64,000 nucleotides of DNA from Fibrisoma montanum (lineage in GTDB: Bacteria; Bacteroidota; Bacteroidia; Cytophagales; Spirosomataceae). This document shows positions 18,131-28,800 of this stretch, piece after piece. A program made the position numbers and the translations under genes. The notes beneath the pieces are model-generated. The model was not told where the DNA came from. It ran no database searches and was given only the letters and a program-made list of their open reading frames with translations. The stretch spans positions 434,001 to 498,000 of the forward strand of contig NZ_QXED01000004.1 of NCBI RefSeq assembly GCF_003583365.1, written 5' to 3'. The stretch's first letter is position 1, and every line of letters begins with the position of its first letter.

Positions 18131-19339
18131 ATGATAGCGGAAGAAACATCGTTACTGTCCCAGACACGAGCCTATGCTGAATCGGTTCTGGGGCAGATAT
18201 CTCCGGATTATACCTACCACAACCTGTCGCATACGCAGGCGGTGGTGGAGTTTGCCGATGAGATTGCCGTTCAGGAAGGACTGTTGGATACCGACCGCGA
18301 AACGGTATTGATTGCGGCCTGGCTCCACGATGTTGGCTACCGCAAAAGCTGCGATAACCACGAAGCTATCGGGGTTGACATGGCTCGTCCGTTCCTGATT
18401 GAACATAGCGTACCGACCGACCGGATTGAGCAGGTTGTTCGTTGTATTGAGGCCACCCGGATGCCGCAGAACCCCCGGGGCGACCGGCTGGCTGCCGTAC
18501 TCTGCGATGCCGACATGGGGCATCTGGCGGCCAGTGACTTTGCCGAACGAAGCGAGATGCTTCGAAAAGAATTAAAGCAGACCGGCGTTAAAATAGGGAA
18601 GAAAAAATGGCTTAAAAAAACAGCCGAGCTCATTGAGCATCATGAGTATTTTACGGCCTATGCCCGTCAGACATTCGAACCACGTAAGGTTGCTAACCTG
18701 GCCAGGCTCCAGCGCCAGATCGCCGAACAGAAAGACGATGACAAAGACGAAATAGGTTGGCCCGACGAGCGGGCGGATGTTGATCCGAAAGCAGAGAAAG
18801 GCAAAAGCCGTCGGCCGGAGCGGGGGGTTGAAACTATGTTTCGGCTGACGTCGCAGAACCACTTCCAGCTCAGCGCCATGGCTGATACCAAAGCGAACAT
18901 CATGATTTCCATCAACACCATCGTCGTGTCGTTGGTACTGAGTATTCTGCTACGGAAGCTGGAGGAGTGGCCCATGCTGACGCTGCCGACGGCGCTGCTG
19001 ACCATCACCTGCGTGCTGGCAACGGTACTGGCCGTACTGGCAACCCGCCCGAACGTAACGACCGGGCGATTCTCACGGGCCGATATTGAGAATAAAACGG
19101 CCAACCTACTGTTCTTCGGTAATTTTCACCGAATGGAGCTTGACGATTATGAGTGGGGCATGCGTCACATGATGAATGACGCTGATTTTCTCTATTCCAG
19201 CATGACCCGCGATATTTATTACCTCGGCAAAGTGCTGGGCCGGAAGTACAAGCTGCTGCGCTGGTCGTATACCGTGTTTATGGTCGGCTTTGTGCTGTCG
19301 GTGCTGGCGTTTGCAGGGGCGGCTTATCTAAGCCGATAG
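18131..19339 (+). CDS. HD-domain phosphohydrolase fused to PycTM-type membrane module (DUF5706)
   Basis: The 402-residue protein has an N-terminal HD domain with metal ligands visible: His30/His34 (YHNLSHT), His65-Asp66 (WLHDVGY) and Asp126 (CDADMGHL). A charged linker (about 195-235) leads to a C-terminal module of the DUF5706 family, named Pycsar effector TM. It begins MFRLTSQNHFQLSAMADTKA and holds membrane segments at about 257-280, 287-307 and 380-400. In Pycsar defence, PycTM effectors respond to cCMP or cUMP and damage the membrane. In this fused form the HD domain could degrade or sense a nucleotide. No cyclase is directly adjacent. Such fusions also occur as stand-alone chromosomal genes in Bacteroidota, so a defence role is only a hypothesis. 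Confidence 0.85.
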   Translation: MIAEETSLLSQTRAYAESVLGQISPDYTYHNLSHTQAVVEFADEIAVQEGLLDTDRETVLIAAWLHDVGYRKSCDNHEAIGVDMARPFLIEHSVPTDRIEQVVRCIEATRMPQNPRGDRLAAVLCDADMGHLAASDFAERSEMLRKELKQTGVKIGKKKWLKKTAELIEHHEYFTAYARQTFEPRKVANLARLQRQIAEQKDDDKDEIGWPDERADVDPKAEKGKSRRPERGVETMFRLTSQNHFQLSAMADTKANIMISINTIVVSLVLSILLRKLEEWPMLTLPTALLTITCVLATVLAVLATRPNVTTGRFSRADIENKTANLLFFGNFHRMELDDYEWGMRHMMNDADFLYSSMTRDIYYLGKVLGRKYKLLRWSYTVFMVGFVLSVLAFAGAAYLSR

Positions 19340-19390
19340 CCTACTCAACCGCTTCGTATCTCAAAACACGCTTTCCGTCTTTGTTGCTTA

Positions 19391-19420
19391 AAAAGCACAG
19401 GCTCCGGCTTGTGCTTTTTT
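19391..19420 (+). terminator. probable terminator after the HD-PycTM gene
   Basis: AAAAGCACA (19391-19399) pairs with TGTGCTTTT (19410-19418), with inner pairs around a GGCTCCGGCT core and a T run after it. It lies about 50 bases past the stop of the HD-PycTM gene. Confidence 0.7.
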
Positions 19421-19452
19421 CGTAGCTTCGCCCTGCCTAACCAATGTGCAGC

Positions 19453-20826
19453 ATGAAAAAACCGATTATTCTTCTCTTTTCTATTCTTTTTACTTCGTAT
19501 TCCTTCGGACAGACTGTAAGTATTGAGCGAGATCCCCAAATCGCTGAACTGGTGGCTCAGGTATCAGCCGATAGCCTGCGGGCCCACGTCAACGGACTGG
19601 TCAGTTTCGGTACGCGTCACACGCTCAGCACCACAACTGACAAGAAAAAAGGGATCGGCGCAGCCCGGCAGTGGATTCTGGGTAAGTTTCAGCAATACGC
19701 AAAGCAGTCGGGTGGGCGACTGACGGCCACCCTGGATACGTGGACGCTCCAGCCCGATGGCCGACGTATCGACAAGCCCGCTGATATGGGCAACGTAATG
19801 GCGACGCTGAAAGGTACTGACCCCAACGACAACCGTGTTTTCATCGTTCAGGGGCACATGGATAGCCGCGTAACCAACGTCATGAACCGCGAGTCCGATG
19901 CGCCGGGTGCCAACGACGACGGGTCGGGAACGGCCGCTGTCATTGAACTTTGCCGGGTTATGAGCAAGGCGCAGTTTCCGGCAACGGTCATCTTCGTCAC
20001 TCTGACCGGCGAAGAGCAGGGCCTGCTGGGTGCCGAGCACCTGGCCGAACGCGCCATCAATGAAAAATGGAACGTTGATGCCGTCCTGAACAACGATATC
20101 ATGGGGTCTAACCACAGCAACGAGACCAGAATCATCGATAATACCCGGCTGCGGGTGTTCAGCGAGGGATTGCCCGCCAGTTTGCTGAGAGACAGCACCG
20201 GGCGGATTGGCCAGATCCGGCAGTTTGGCAACGAAAACGACGGTAAAGCCCGCACACTGGCCCGCTACGTGAAAGAAGTTGGCGAACGCTACATTGAGAA
20301 TCTGGAGGTAGTAATGATTTACCGGAATGATCGGTACCTGCGCGGGGGCGATCATACGCCCTTTGTGCAGCGGGGCATGGCGGCCGTTCGTTTCACCGAA
20401 ATGAACGAGAACTATGATCACCAGCATCAGGATTTACGGGTCCAAAATGGAACCGAATTCGGTGATTATGCCAAATTTATGGACTTCGATTACCTGCGAA
20501 AAAATACGGCGCTTAACCTGGCCTGCCTGGCGAACCTGGCCAAATCACCGTCCGTACCCGAAAAAGTTACCATCGACGTACGGAATCTAACCAACTCAAC
20601 CGCGTTGTACTGGCAGGCTCCTAAAACAGCGACGGGCCGTAAAGTACGTGGTTACTACGTGCTTATGCGCGAAACACACTGGCCATTCTGGCAAAAGAAA
20701 TTCTTTACAACTAAACTGGGTATGACACTCCCGTACTCAAAAGATAACTATTATTTCGCCGTGCAGTCGGTAAGCGAAGATGGTAATGAAAGCCTGCCGG
20801 TTTTACCGGTACCGAACCTTCGGTAA
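19453..20826 (+). CDS. secreted M28-family zinc aminopeptidase with C-terminal fibronectin-like domain
   Basis: I use the ATG at 19453, which begins a standard signal peptide (MKKPIILLFSILFTSYSFGQ); the ATG at 19444 adds only MCS. The 457-residue product carries the M28 zinc-site motifs in order: VQGHMDSR (about 133-140), GANDDGSGTA, TGEEQGLLGAEHL (about 192-204) and NNDIMGSN. The last about 90 residues (VTIDVRNLTNSTALYWQAPKT onward) look like a fibronectin type III domain. The enzyme should remove amino acids or split peptides outside the cytoplasm. It stands between two hairpin terminators and so is probably transcribed alone. Confidence 0.9.
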   Translation: MKKPIILLFSILFTSYSFGQTVSIERDPQIAELVAQVSADSLRAHVNGLVSFGTRHTLSTTTDKKKGIGAARQWILGKFQQYAKQSGGRLTATLDTWTLQPDGRRIDKPADMGNVMATLKGTDPNDNRVFIVQGHMDSRVTNVMNRESDAPGANDDGSGTAAVIELCRVMSKAQFPATVIFVTLTGEEQGLLGAEHLAERAINEKWNVDAVLNNDIMGSNHSNETRIIDNTRLRVFSEGLPASLLRDSTGRIGQIRQFGNENDGKARTLARYVKEVGERYIENLEVVMIYRNDRYLRGGDHTPFVQRGMAAVRFTEMNENYDHQHQDLRVQNGTEFGDYAKFMDFDYLRKNTALNLACLANLAKSPSVPEKVTIDVRNLTNSTALYWQAPKTATGRKVRGYYVLMRETHWPFWQKKFFTTKLGMTLPYSKDNYYFAVQSVSEDGNESLPVLPVPNLR

Positions 20827-20892
20827 GTGCGAATTGCGCCTGTTCTGCCGAGAAGTAAGGCTGTAGCAAAGTAAAATAAACAACCAAATTAG

Positions 20893-20936
20893 AAGCGCCA
20901 CGACGTTTATCAGAGATGATAAATGCCGTGGCGCTT
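20893..20936. terminator. hairpin between convergent genes, probable two-way terminator
   Basis: The left arm at 20893-20912 (AAGCGCCACG, two bases, GTTTATCA) pairs with 20917-20936. Eighteen of twenty pairs form around a 4-base loop. It lies after the M28 peptidase gene and before the end of a minus-strand gene. Confidence 0.6.
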
Positions 20937-21070
20937 TATGCTGCGTGTAAGTTAATCAAATGTTTAACCGTAAGGATTAATACTATGAACTACTTGTATA
21001 AATTTCTATTCTAAACTTAATAAGTTAGTAAATACAGGGAATTATAAAATTAGAATAAATGTGAACGTTG

Positions 21071-21508
21071 TTAAAGGTACCGATGAGTGGCCGGCCGGTA
21101 GTAAACTGTGTCGACCATGGGGGATTTAGGCTGTTCAAATATGTATCGACGGCGACAGGCGCGCAGTTGCTTTATCGACTTTTGCGAAACGTTGAAGTAG
21201 CAGTTTACCCCATCTCGTTCGTATATGAACCCTTCACCAATCATGGCTACAATCACTTCACCCTGGCATAATTTATACCCCAAAGCGTCTTCAATCCAGG
21301 TTTTAAGCCGGTAACTATTCGTGTTAAGCTGAATAGTTTTAATCGGAACGAGATGTTCACGAACCAAAGCCCGTACCGCTTCGATACGATCAGTGCGAAA
21401 ACTGTCATCACGTTGTTTGTTGAAGCCAGCTTTGAATCCATTGACGTCCAAGTCAGATGGTACCGAAACACCAGCAACTGTAATACGCGGAAATGGAGTT
21501 GCTCCCAT
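21071..21508 (-). CDS. hypothetical protein of a Bacteroidota type
   Basis: I use the ATG at 21506-21508, giving 145 residues; a TTG at 21577 would add 23. The protein opens MGATPFPRITVAGVSVPSDL. The distinctive middle is TNSYRLKTWIEDALGYKLCQ, followed by GEVIVAMIGEGFIYER and GVNCYFNVSQKSIKQL. This kind of pattern, a short helix pair followed by a 'not too far from here an aromatic-N-aromatic-NVS' segment, recalls uncharacterised Bacteroidota proteins with no known function. It is basic at the C-terminus (RACRRRYIFEQ), which would fit nucleic-acid binding but proves nothing. The gene is isolated, and a 17-base palindrome lies about 70 bases upstream of the chosen start. Confidence 0.6.
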   Translation of the reverse strand: MGATPFPRITVAGVSVPSDLDVNGFKAGFNKQRDDSFRTDRIEAVRALVREHLVPIKTIQLNTNSYRLKTWIEDALGYKLCQGEVIVAMIGEGFIYERDGVNCYFNVSQKSIKQLRACRRRYIFEQPKSPMVDTVYYRPATHRYL

Positions 21509-21576
21509 AATACTAAAAATAGTTACGTTACGATGAACAAAATCTGGAACTTCTGAAATTAAGTCAGTCTTTTGCA

Positions 21577-21593
21577 AGTCTAAAGTTTAGACT
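21577..21593. repeat. 17-base palindrome upstream of a hypothetical gene
   Basis: AGTCTAAA-G-TTTAGACT is a perfect 8+1+8 palindrome at the edge of the AT-rich gene-free region. It could be an operator for the minus-strand gene at 21071-21508. No terminator-like T run is attached to it. Confidence 0.45.
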
Positions 21594-22851
21594 AAAGGAA
21601 CGAAGGGAGGTAACAACAAAAACTTTTTTTTTATGAAATGCCCTGATGAAAGTTTAGATTAATAAGTGTGTAAATAATAATTGGAAGTAAAAATTACGGT
21701 AAATACATGTTCGTATTCGCTCCTATAAACTGCTTAAGGTTACCGTATAATCGAGTTTCTATCAGTCTTCGTTATATGAATTGAGTTGTTGAATTAAGGA
21801 CTTAGAACTAAGCAGAAAGCCTTTTGAATCACAAACTTTCCCTTGTGGGTTGAACGACAACTCAAGTCCTGCTCATCTTTTATTTTCTATATTTTAAACA
21901 GTTTTGTAAATGTCTGAGCCAATCAGTGTGTGTTTTGATTTGAAAGTAAATAAAGTTTGTAAATAGCAAATGAAGTATTATCTACTTTTTGAATAAGGTA
22001 CATAGTTTTGATTTATTTTATTTTTTGTTTGTATGAGTTACAAATGTTCGTCAGTTCTTACTAAATGATTAGTTTAATTCGTTAAGAAAGAGCTTTCTAT
22101 AAAAAATATAAAACTGGTATTTTTATAAGTCTTCGTATGATTTTTACTTTAAATAGTAAATTTTTTAACTTTTTTTTAATCATCTTTTAATACGGTGCTT
22201 TGAATAGATACGCAGGAAAATTTATAAAAATTATTGTTAATAATCAATTTTATGTTTCTATAATATTAAATTTGACACGTAACTAGATGCTATATAAGGT
22301 AATGAATAGACAAAAGACTCGTGTAAAACTGTCGAAATCTGTTAAAAATGAAAACGCTTAAATTTCCATCGTAAAAAATATTTAATAAATATTGACATGT
22401 TACTGCCACTGATCCATAAACCAACAGTGAGTTAGATATTGACCGTACTAAATGGACAGTTGTTATATGGAAAGTAAAGTAAGAAAGGTGATACAAGTCA
22501 ACGTTAGCTCACCTGCTGGTTAGCAAAAACCAGTAGACATAAACACAGAGAAATAGAAGCCTGACATTAACGGAAGAAAATCGCGTACGTCAAAAAGAAG
22601 CATATACAATCAGACTTAAGAGCCAGGCAAGTGAGAGAGTTAGCGTTAATGCTCGTGATAGTTGACATAAAATTGTTTATGACTTTAGTAGGTTAGGTAA
22701 CTAAAATACTCGTATAAATCCGATACTCTTTACGATTGGTAAGGCATTTATAAATTAAATACTGAAATAAGATAACGACCGACACCTTATTTCGTCTAAA
22801 GAAATGGGGTTGTTCTTTTATAAAGCAGCCATACGGATAATATAGATTTTG
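21594..22851. other. AT-rich gene-free region upstream of the NRPS-PKS cluster
   Basis: This stretch of about 1.26 kb is clearly richer in A and T than the flanking genes. I find no credible coding sequence in it; the short ORFs are low-complexity shadows. A small hairpin (CTGCTGGTT at 22513-22521 with near-complement AACCAGTAG at 22528-22536) and one TAGTTTTG box (22003-22010) are the only patterns I can name. It presumably holds the promoter and control region of the cluster. Its composition would also fit an insertion border. Confidence 0.6.
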
Positions 22852-25800
22852 ATGAGCGATTTTATACAAAACTTCACGCCTGGCGGACAGATATCCACGA
22901 AATTGCTTGTTCATCAACTTTTCGATCTGCAAGCGTCGTCCTCACCCGATGCAATTGCTGTCATTGATGGCGACCGAACGGTCTCATTCAGCGAACTGAA
23001 TCAGCGGTCGTCGCAGCTGGCTGGTATATTAATTCAGAAAGGCGTAAAGAAAGAAGATATTATCGGCATCTGTCTTGACCAATCGGTTGAAATGGTAACG
23101 GCAGTATTAGCGATCTTAAAAGCGGGCTGCGCGTTCGTTCCAATCGATCCGCAACATCCGGCCGAGCGAATCGTATTTATTACACAGGATACGGCTACGA
23201 AAATTCTGTTAACAAATACGGTTTATTCCCCCGCCATTCAATTCGCTTGTCGCGAAAATTCATTGGTTTCAATTCTAACTATTGACTACCAGCAACCAGC
23301 TGTTTATACTAATGCTTCATCAATAACCAGTGTTGAGGTCGGCCCTGCTAATCTGGCTTATGTGATTTATACATCTGGTTCGACCGGGAAGCCAAAAGGG
23401 GTTTTAATCGAACACCAATCAATTGCCAGCTACATCCGAAACAGCATTCAGGCGTATGCTTCCAATGAAACTACACCTAGTTCGTACGCGCACCTGACCT
23501 TATCCTTCGACGCTTCATTGACGGCCTTATTTGTGCCTCTGGTTACCGGAAAAACCATGGTGATAAACCGGGCAAAAGCACTCGATGCTTTTGATAATGA
23601 AGCGTTTGTAAAACAGGCTCCTTATGACTTTCTGAAACTGACACCCGCCCAGTTGTTTCTGCTCGAAAAAGCAAAAAATGAGCAGGCGAAATTCGCGGCC
23701 CGTAAACTTGTCGTGGGTGGTGAAGCGCTTTACCCGCGGCATTATCAATTCCTGGCCGACAGCGGAGTGGAGGTTGAATTAATCAATGAATATGGTCCCA
23801 CCGAAGCGACTGTAGGTTGCATTACGTACACGTTTGCAGCGTCGGCTGATGTACCGGTTTATCAGAACGGTTTGTTGATTGGTAAGCCGATGCCGAATGT
23901 ATCCATTTACATTCTGGACGAAAACCGACAGCCGGTTGCGGACGGCGAACGGGGTGAAATTTACATCGGCGGTGTGCAGGTCGCCCGGGGATATCTGAAC
24001 CGCGATGAACTGACTCGGGAGCGGTTTCTGTCCGATCCGTTTCTGGGGCAGCCGGGCGCGAGAATGTATAAATCGGGCGATGCCGGCCGCCGACTTCCTG
24101 ATGGCAACATCGAATACCTGGGCCGGATCGACGAACAGGTGAAGATTCAGGGGTATCGGATTGAACTCGGTGAGATTGAAAACGTACTGCTCCAGCATCC
24201 GGATGTCGTTCAGTGCGCCGTGAGTGTGGTCGATAATGAGATGCTGGAAAAACGGCTGGCTGCTTATTACGTGAGCCGCACGGCCAATCTCGAACGTAGT
24301 GACCTGATCAAGTTTTTAACCAGTCGGCTACCCGCTTACATGGTGCCGGCTTTATGGACAAAACTCGACAGCCTCCCGCTGTCCGTCAACGGGAAAGTCA
24401 ACCGTCAGTTGCTGCCAAAACCAGAATCCAAGCGGTCGGCATTCAATACTCCTTACGTAGCGCCGGTTTCGGCTATCGAGAAAAAGATCGCCACTATCTG
24501 GGCTTCGGTGCTGGGCTTCGACAAAGTTGGCCTGACTGATAATTTTTTCGAACTGGGCGGTACGTCGCTGTTGAGTGTGCAGTGTGTGGCGTTGCTCAAG
24601 CAGGAATGCCGGATCGATATATCGGCTACCCGGTTGTTTCAGAATCCCACCATAAAAGCACTGAGTCGCTTTCTTGATCAGGAAAAAGAAGGAAAAAAGG
24701 CGAAGAAGTCAGGTAAATCCAGCCCGCGACAGGTGAACCGGGATGTGGCCGTGATTGGTATGGCCGGACGGTTCCCGGGGGCAAACTCCATCGACGAACT
24801 GTGGTCGGTGCTGAGCCAGGGGAAAGAAACCGTTCGCTTCTTTACCGATGCCGATATTGACCCAAGCCTGCCAACTGCGCTTCGGAATGACCCCAGCTAC
24901 GTAAGCGCCCGGGGTGTTTTGGAGCAGGCGGATCAGTTCGATGCGGCTTTCTTTGGCATACCGCCCCGGGTGGCCGAACTGATGGACCCGCAGCAACGCA
25001 TTTTTCTGGAAGTAGCCTGGGAGGTGCTGGAGCAGACCGGCTATCTACCCGGCCAGTACGACGGCAACGTTGGCGTTTATGCCGGATGTGGAAACAATAC
25101 GTACTACATCCATAACGTCCTACCAAATCGAGAACTCGTCGGTCGGCTGGGCGATTTTCAGGTGATGGCGCTGAACGAAAAGGATTACATTGCCTCCCGC
25201 ACGGCCTACCAGCTAAACCTGACCGGGCCGGCGGTGAGTGTCTATTCGGCCTGCTCCACCTCGCTGCTGGCCATTACGCAGGCGGTCGACAGCATTCGCC
25301 TGGGGCACTGCGATCTGGCGCTGGCCGGGGGGGCCAGTGTTACGTCGCCCGTGAACAGCGGGCATCTGTATCAGGAGGGCGCTATGATGAGCCGCGACGG
25401 GCACACCCGCTCGTTTGATGCGGCCGGAACCGGTACGGTGTTCAGCGATGGAGCCGGGGTGGTGCTGCTGAAAAGTGCCGACGCTGCCCGGCGCGACGGT
25501 GACCGAATCTTCGCAGTTATCAAGGGGGTAGGCGTCAACAACGATGGAGGGGGTAAAGGTAGTTTTCTGGCCCCCAATGCCGAAGGGCAGGCTGGGGCGA
25601 TCCGGAAAGCAATTGACGACGCAGCCGTGGCTCCGGCCACTATCCAATACGTTGAAGCCCACGGAACGGCTACCCCGCTGGGCGATCCGATCGAAATTGA
25701 GGGCTTGAAACTGGCGTTTGGTCCCCAGGCCGAAACGCAATACTGCGCCCTGGGGTCGATCAAGAGCAACATCGGGCACCTGACGCAGGCAGCAGGCGTG

Positions 25801-28800
25801 GCTGGTTTTATCAAGGCTACCCTTGCGTTGTATTACCGGCAAATCCCGCCCTCGCTGGGCTACGACCGGCCCAACCCATCGATAGACTTCTCCGACAGCC
25901 CCTTCTACGTCAACACGGAACTGACCGATTGGGAGTCGGCAACGGTACGTCGGGCGGGGGTTAGTTCGTTTGGGGTCGGTGGCACGAACGTACACGTTGT
26001 GCTGGAAGAAGCCGCAAACACGAACCCCGAATCAGGCCCCGGCCGACCGTTTGAACTGATTACCTGGTCGGCCCGGTCAGCAGCGAGCCAGGATGCGTAT
26101 GCGTACGTACTGGCCGATCACCTGGGGCGGCAAACACAGCAAAAACTGGCCGACGTGGCTTACACCTTACAGACCACCCGCCCCGATTTTACCCATCGTC
26201 GGTTTGTGGTAGCGGCCACCACCAGCGAGCTGATCGATACGCTGCTGGCTGATCATACGCCGGCTAAACGTCTGGAAGAGGCCCCCGACGAAGTTGTGTT
26301 CATGTTTCCCGGGCAGGGGTCGCAGTACCTTATGATGGGCCGCGAACTGTACCTGAACGAACGAACGTATCGCCAGGCGGTGGATGAATGTGCCGCATTA
26401 CTGCAGGAGTATCTGGAAACAGACATTCGCGAGGTCATATTTCCGAAAGAAAATAGTCCGGCGGCTGAAGAGCGGCTGAAAAATACCCGCTATACACAGC
26501 CGGCTTTGTTTGTGACCGAGTATGCTTTGGCGCGTCTTTGGGAAAGCTGGGGGATTCGGCCGTCGATATACTGTGGACACAGCATCGGTGAATTTGTTGC
26601 AGCTCACCTGGCCGGTGTCTTTACGCTGGCGGACGCGCTCCGTTTGATTGCAACCCGGGGCCGGTTGGTGAGTCAATTGCCCCGGGGCAGCATGTTGTCG
26701 GTACGGATGGAGGCCGAACAGGTGAGCGCCATCATGCCGGGTACTCTGAGCATGGCCGCTGTCAACAGCCCCACGTTGTGCGTGGTGGCGGGCCGGGATG
26801 AAGACGTCGCCACGTTTGCGATGCAGCTTGATAAGCTGGAAATTCCCAATCAGGTGCTGCAAACCAGCCACGCGTTCCATTCCGATATGATGGAGCCAAT
26901 TGTGAGTGAATTTGCCGGCATTGTCGGGCAAATACCGTTGCGTAAACCCCAGACTCCGATCGTCTCGACGGTAACGGGCACGTGGTTAACCCCCGAACAG
27001 GCAACGGATCCGGCTTACTGGGCCAACCACCTGCGCGTAACGGTTCGGTTCTCGGATGCTTTGCAGACGCTGATGCAGCGGAAACCATTGCTGCTGGAAG
27101 TAGGCCCAGGCCATGTTACGACCGTGCTGGCCCGGCAGCAGGCAGGCGCCCGGCAGGATTACGTACTGACCAGTCTGGAACCACGCCGGACCTATACGAG
27201 TGAATACCAATCGATACTGAAAGCCCTCGGTCAGTTATGGCTTCAGGGTATAGAGCCGGACTGGAACGCGTTTTACGCCGATCAGAAACGGGATAAAGTA
27301 AGGTTACCGACCTATGCGTTTGACCGGAAGCGTTGCTGGGTTGATCCACTGCCTATTGCTTCGCCCGCGATACCTGAACCGGTCCTTACAGTCAAAATAC
27401 AGGAAACACATTCAATTGAGCCAAGCTATACCTATCCACCCGAGCAACCCATGAGAAAACATGTACTCATCACGAAAGTCAAGGAGATTCTGGAAAACGC
27501 GTCGGGCATTGAACTCGACGGCGTTACGCCCGATATGAGTTTTCTGGAAATCGGCTTCGATTCGCTGCTGCTAACCCAGATCGCCATTACGTTAAAAAAG
27601 GAATTTAAGCTGCCCATTACGTTCCGTCAGCTCAACGGAGAGTATGCGACACTGAACCTCCTGACCGATTTCCTGGATCGTGAACTACCGGCTGATACGT
27701 ATGCACCCCAGCCTATTGCGCAGCCGGTACAGCCGGTTCCGGCTCCCGTACCAGCCAGTGCGCCCATGCACGCACCGGTTATGCACACGACCCCTCCCGT
27801 TTTGCTGCCTGACGGTACCGATTCGGCGCTGGGACTGATTGCTCAGCAGCTTCAGATTCTGGCTAAGCAGGTAGCGCTCCTGCAGGGCGGGCAACCGGCG
27901 ATGCCGATACCGGTGCCAGCCGCTCCGGTTCATGCACCCGCTTCGGTACCGCAGTTTTCGAAAAAACCGGAGGAGCTATCGACGGCCAAAACCGGCAGCG
28001 AGTTAACCCCGGAAGAGGTGGCCGAACTGAAGAAACCATTCGGGGCCACGGCCCGGATTGAGCGGCAGGCTACCGAACTGACGAACCGGCAACAGGCATT
28101 CCTGCAGCAGCTCATTGATGCGTATACGCAGAAGACGGCGGGCAGTAAGACGTTTACACAGACGCACCGGGCGCACATGGCAGACCCGCGGGTTGTGTCG
28201 GGCTTCAAACCTCTGACCAAAGAAATTGTCTATCCGATCGTTGTCAACAAATCCAGAGGCAGTCGCCTGTGGGACGTCGACGGGAATGAATACATTGATG
28301 CACTGAATGGCTTTGGCTCCAACATGCTTGGCTACCAGGCCGACGTCATCAGGGAAGCACTTCATCAACAGATTGAACATGGCTTCGAAGTCGGCCCGCA
28401 GCACCAACTCGCGGGCGAGGTATGTAAGCTGGTCTGCGAATTCACGGGCTTCGACCGCACGGCCCTCTGCAATACCGGTTCCGAGGCTGTGCTCGGGGCT
28501 ATGCGGATTGCCCGTACCGTAACGGGCCGGTCGCTGATCGTTGCTTTTTCGGGCTCATACCATGGCATCGTCGACGAAGTAATCGTTCGGGGTACCAAAC
28601 AGTTGAAGTCGTTCCCGGCGGCTTCGGGGATCATGCCTGAGTCGGTGCAGAACATGCTGATTCTGGACTACGGTACGCCCGAGAGTCTGGCCATCATCAG
28701 GGAACGGGCCGATGATATTGCGGCCGTTCTGGTAGAACCCGTACAAAGCCGCCGACCCGAATTCGTACCCATCGATTTTCTGAAACAGGTCCGGTCGGTA

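Noticed and set aside
11394-19339. classical Pycsar operon
   Set aside because: Cyclase and PycTM-type genes are not adjacent, and three opposite-strand genes lie between them. I keep only a weak functional hypothesis.
22290-22932. two small minus-strand ORFs in the AT-rich region (22290-22496 and 22693-22932)
   Set aside because: They are composition-driven, one overlaps the start of the megasynthase on the other strand, and neither shows a domain or a gene-like start.
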